Below, one piece after another: positions 6,424 through 8,202 of a stretch of 8,202 nt of DNA (the first letter of the stretch is position 1; each line of letters opens with the position of its first letter). A program made the position numbers and the translations under genes. The notes beneath the pieces are model-generated. The model ran no database searches. It was not told the origin of the DNA and saw nothing but the letters and a program-made list of their open reading frames with translations. The stretch lies in the NCBI GenBank assembly GCA_003541985.1, contig DPLM01000074.1:1-8202 (forward strand). Reading direction: 5' to 3'. This DNA comes from Deltaproteobacteria bacterium. Lineage in GTDB: Bacteria > SAR324 > NAC60-12.

Positions 6424-7302
6424 TCATTGAGAAGAAAGCAAGTGAGCTACATTTTGGGGCATTGCATTGGCCTGAGCTAACTGTGCCGTCGCCGCCTGCG
6501 TCATGATTTGGTTGCGTGTGAAAGCAGCCAATTCAACTGCAACATCCGCATCACGAATATTGGATTCTGCGGCTGTAAGGTTTTCAGTCGCCACTCTCAA
6601 ACTAGTCAAATTTGACTCCAAGGTATTTTTCTGGAAAGCACCCAAATCTCCGCGACTCATCGTTATTTGACTGATAGCTTCATCAATCATACTCATTGCG
6701 GCATTGGCACCTGCGCTGGTTGTGACATCTACATCAGCTAAGCTGGAAAAACCACCATCGTTCGGAGCTCCTTTAGCCAATTCTGTAGTGATTATGTTTG
6801 GCAAAGAAACAGTCGCAGTTTGACCTTGATTTGCTCCAATCTGAAAAGTCAGATTCTTCTGCGTTGGATCTTCTGAGCTGCCGTTCAGAAGTTTTTCTCC
6901 ACCAAACTGAGTGTTCTGAGAAATTCTGTCTATCGAACTCAAAGCGTTCTCAATTTCCTGCTGAGAAGCAGTGACCATATTCTCATCATTTACTCCAACA
7001 TTTGCTGCTGCAACTGTTCGCTGTCTCATATCCACCAGAAGCCTAGAGACTTCATTAAGCGCACCCTCAGCCGTTTGGACGGTTGATATCGCTGACTCAT
7101 TATTTTCGGTTGCTTGTTGCAAACTCGCCACTTGCGCTCTCAGCCCTTCTGAAATAACCAGAGAAGCTGGACCATCAGCACCGGTATTTATCTTCTGTCC
7201 AGAAGACAGTCGTTCAATCGATTTTGCCAGCAGCTGGTCATTTTGAACCAGATTTCTATGAGCATTCAGGGCTTCAACATTGTTATTGATTCGCAGACTC
7301 AT
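6424..7302 (-). CDS. fliC: Flagellin (first tandem copy)
   Basis: This is a 292-aa flagellar filament protein of the compact type. Seen: MSLRINNNVEAL at 1-12, RLSSGQKINTGADGPASLVI (31-50), VQTAEGALNEVSRLL (75-89), SSIDRISQNTQFGGEKLLNG (122-141), FQIGANQGQT (153-162), SRGDLGAFQ (216-224), SNIRDADVAVELAAFTR (247-263) and QANAMPQNVAHLL (277-289). Together these form complete D0/D1 domains at both ends with only a short variable centre. The start has a strong ribosome site, AAGGAG (7310-7315), 7 bases before the ATG, as expected for a highly expressed gene. A 900-base non-coding region lies upstream and probably holds its promoter. Two non-identical flagellins suggest a mixed or spatially ordered filament, as known in several polar-flagellated bacteria; this is inference. 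Confidence 0.97.
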   Translation of the reverse strand: MSLRINNNVEALNAHRNLVQNDQLLAKSIERLSSGQKINTGADGPASLVISEGLRAQVASLQQATENNESAISTVQTAEGALNEVSRLLVDMRQRTVAAANVGVNDENMVTASQQEIENALSSIDRISQNTQFGGEKLLNGSSEDPTQKNLTFQIGANQGQTATVSLPNIITTELAKGAPNDGGFSSLADVDVTTSAGANAAMSMIDEAISQITMSRGDLGAFQKNTLESNLTSLRVATENLTAAESNIRDADVAVELAAFTRNQIMTQAATAQLAQANAMPQNVAHLLSSQ

Positions 7303-7390
7303 TTTTCAACTCCTTGTAGTTTGGAAATACAATTTCCTGAGTGACTTCCTTCCGTGAAAGCAGCAGGGATATATGCGTAGCACCCCACCT

Positions 7391-7415
7391 AGATTCGATA
7401 TGAGATACCGAATCT
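7391..7415 (-). other. Inverted repeat in the flagellin leader
   Basis: Arms AGATTCG (7391-7397) and CGAATCT (7409-7415) are separated by 11 bases, about 90 bases upstream of the first flagellin ATG. On the transcript strand an alternative short hairpin, GAGAT-TCGGT-ATCTC, overlaps it, so two mutually exclusive folds are possible. It could be an RNA control element or an operator. Confidence 0.4.
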
Positions 7416-7450
7416 CTGTCCATCCTCCATGACGAACAGCACAAATCTAT

Positions 7451-7480
7451 TGCTCGGCTTTGAGCCGAAAGGAAATTAAC
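7451..7480 (-). promoter_or_regulatory. Weak candidate sigma-28 promoter overlapping a short hairpin
   Basis: On the minus strand GCCGAGCA (7458-7451) matches six of eight bases of the sigma-28 -10 consensus GCCGATAA. A TTAAT-type element sits near 7474-7479, but the gap to the -10 is 16-17 bases rather than the usual 15 and the -35 match is poor. The -10 lies in one arm of a perfect 6-bp inverted repeat, TCGGCT-ttg-AGCCGA (7454-7468), which may itself be an operator or hairpin. Flagellin genes are commonly read by sigma-28, which is the only other support. Confidence 0.3.
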
Positions 7481-7487
7481 AGGGTTT

Positions 7488-7526
7488 AAATCAAAATAAT
7501 CAGATTAATCTAGATTATTTTGATTT
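7488..7526. repeat. 14-bp perfect inverted repeat
   Basis: Arms AAATCAAAATAATC (7488-7501) and GATTATTTTGATTT (7513-7526) are perfect complements separated by 11 bases, which include the palindrome AGATTAATCT (7502-7511). It lies about 190 bases upstream of the first flagellin ATG and just downstream, in transcript direction, of a terminator-like hairpin. Candidate operator for a dimeric regulator, or an AT-rich cruciform. Confidence 0.6.
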
Positions 7527-7535
7527 TGATAAAAC

Positions 7536-7560
7536 AGGCCATCAATTGATTGCTTGGCCT
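7536..7560 (-). terminator. Terminator-like hairpin with AGGCCA/TGGCCT arms
   Basis: On the minus strand AGGCCA (7560-7555), a 13-base loop and TGGCCT (7541-7536) are followed by GTTTTAT, giving a modest intrinsic terminator or attenuator in the direction of the flagellin genes. No gene that would need it is visible to the right in this window. The loop contains most of the palindrome ATCAATTGAT. Confidence 0.4.
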
Positions 7561-7675
7561 TCGCGATTTAATGGATAATTACTCCGAATTGTCCAGAAAA
7601 AGGTTAAAAACTAGTCCAAGAAAATTGGATCAGGATGTTTGATGTCAAAGAATAAAGTTTATGATAGCAGTCGAT

Positions 7676-7778
7676 TACTGAATCAGTATTTATTCAAATT
7701 TTAGTTAGATAATTTTAGTTTTCTAATAAGATCAAACAATAGAAAACTTTATGTTTGAACATGATTTTCTGAATCAGA
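7676..7778. repeat. Two copies of the palindrome CTGAATCAG
   Basis: CTGAATCAG occurs at 7678-7686, flanked to give TACTGA-A-TCAGTA, and at 7769-7777, flanked to give TCTGA-A-TCAGA. The centres are 91 bases apart in the AT-rich region. Two near-palindromic copies could bind a dimeric regulator; chance is not excluded. Confidence 0.35.
7717..7748. repeat. 9-bp inverted repeat in AT-rich region
   Basis: AGTTTTCTA (7717-7725) and TAGAAAACT (7740-7748) are perfect complements with a 14-base spacer, lying between the two CTGAATCAG copies. T-rich sequence follows on each side. In such AT-rich DNA this may be chance, a weak bidirectional terminator, or a binding site. Confidence 0.35.
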
Positions 7779-8042
7779 TTCTAATAGATTATTCTTACTA
7801 AATATAATTCTGGACTTTATTATTTTTTCAGAACTAAAAAGCTAATTTTCAAGTAAAAAAACCTACTCCATGCTCTTCTGAATATATTAAATTGGCTCAT
7901 CAGAGTAAATGAAGGAGAAAATGTAAGTTTTCTAAGATCAAGGTGACTACTTAATAAATTCTATTCAAAATTCCGAAATTCAATAAGAAGATGAAACCTT
8001 TTTACAAGGGCTGCAGTCTGATCCGCACTTCAAAAACTGATA

Positions 8043-8141
8043 TCAAACTGGAAAACTAGATTTACAATTCAACTCATTTGGTTTTCTCAATCCAATCTTA
8101 GCCTTCTGCTGTAAGGCCACAGACACATTGAACAAACCCAT
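8043..8141 (-). CDS. Very small possible ORF, 32 aa
   Basis: ATG at 8141-8139 is preceded by GGAG at 8 bases and reads 32 codons to a TGA, starting MGLFNVSVALQQKAKIGLRK. The ribosome site is the only positive sign. The peptide matches no family I know, and it may equally be a chance frame or a gene remnant at the window edge. Confidence 0.15.
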   Translation of the reverse strand: MGLFNVSVALQQKAKIGLRKPNELNCKSSFPV

Positions 8142-8202
8142 TTTGATCACTCCGTGGAGAAGCAGTCAGAGATACTCAAAATTACTATTCAAGGTCCCCG
8201 TT

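Larger units (their letters stand above)
7303..8202. other. Long AT-rich non-coding region upstream of the flagellin genes
   Basis: No open frame with family resemblance is seen on either strand. The part nearest the flagellin (7303-7480) has ordinary composition and likely holds the 5' leader. From about 7485 to 8100 the sequence is strongly AT-rich, with several inverted repeats listed separately. It may combine a promoter region, a decayed gene and spacer DNA; no tRNA, CRISPR or insertion-sequence signature was recognised. Confidence 0.6.

Noticed and set aside
6420..6436. TTCTTC/GAAGAA inverted repeat at the end of the first flagellin gene as a terminator
   Set aside because: The stem overlaps the coding end and stop codon, is AT-rich, and has no U-run after it on the transcript strand.
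7370..7400. Possible sigma-54 promoter (GG and GC elements) on the minus strand
   Set aside because: The GG and GC pairs cannot be placed at the required 10-base separation.
8101..8117. GCCTT/AAGGC hairpin near the right edge
   Set aside because: Only 5 bp with no U-run, and it lies within a very doubtful small frame.

Overview
The window is an accessory or motility-linked stretch of a Gram-negative-type bacterial chromosome with moderate GC. All eight recognisable genes lie on the minus strand and read from right to left. Two short polar-type flagellins and a MoaB-type (rather than MogA-type) pterin-binding protein suggest a flagellated proteobacterium or a related lineage. The flagellin style would fit a deltaproteobacterial or SAR324-like organism, but this placement is a guess and the sequence alone does not fix the taxon.

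Layout in the direction of transcription. Bases 8202-7303 are a roughly 900-base AT-rich stretch with no convincing gene. It carries several inverted repeats and probably the promoter and leader of the first flagellin gene. Two tandem paralogous flagellin genes follow (7302-6424 and 6283-5420), then mnmE (tRNA wobble-uridine modification GTPase, 5396-4026) only 23 bases after the second flagellin. A 137-aa coiled-coil protein resembling the FlgN export chaperone (4036-3623) starts from TTG inside the end of mnmE. After it come an unrecognised 182-aa Arg/Gln/Pro-rich protein (3612-3064) and moaB (3008-2490).

The last two genes form a tightly coupled pair. The first (2440-1304) encodes an unusual protein with an N-terminal MerR/excisionase-like helix-turn-helix, a long coiled coil, a very acidic linker, and a C-terminal segment that looks like sigma-70 region 4. 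The second is a dynamin-like large GTPase (1311 to beyond base 1) whose ATG lies inside the last codons of the first. The GTPase is cut by the left edge of the window.

How the parts may fit together. Gaps are short (10 to 55 bases) or genes overlap from mnmE through the GTPase, and no strong terminator is visible between fla2 and the left edge. Read-through from flagellin transcription into mnmE and the downstream genes is therefore plausible. The most novel-looking element is the pair of DNA-binding coiled-coil protein and dynamin-like GTPase. The regulatory structure ahead of the flagellin genes is the second point of interest, especially a hairpin with identical AGGCCA/TGGCCT arms found upstream of both.
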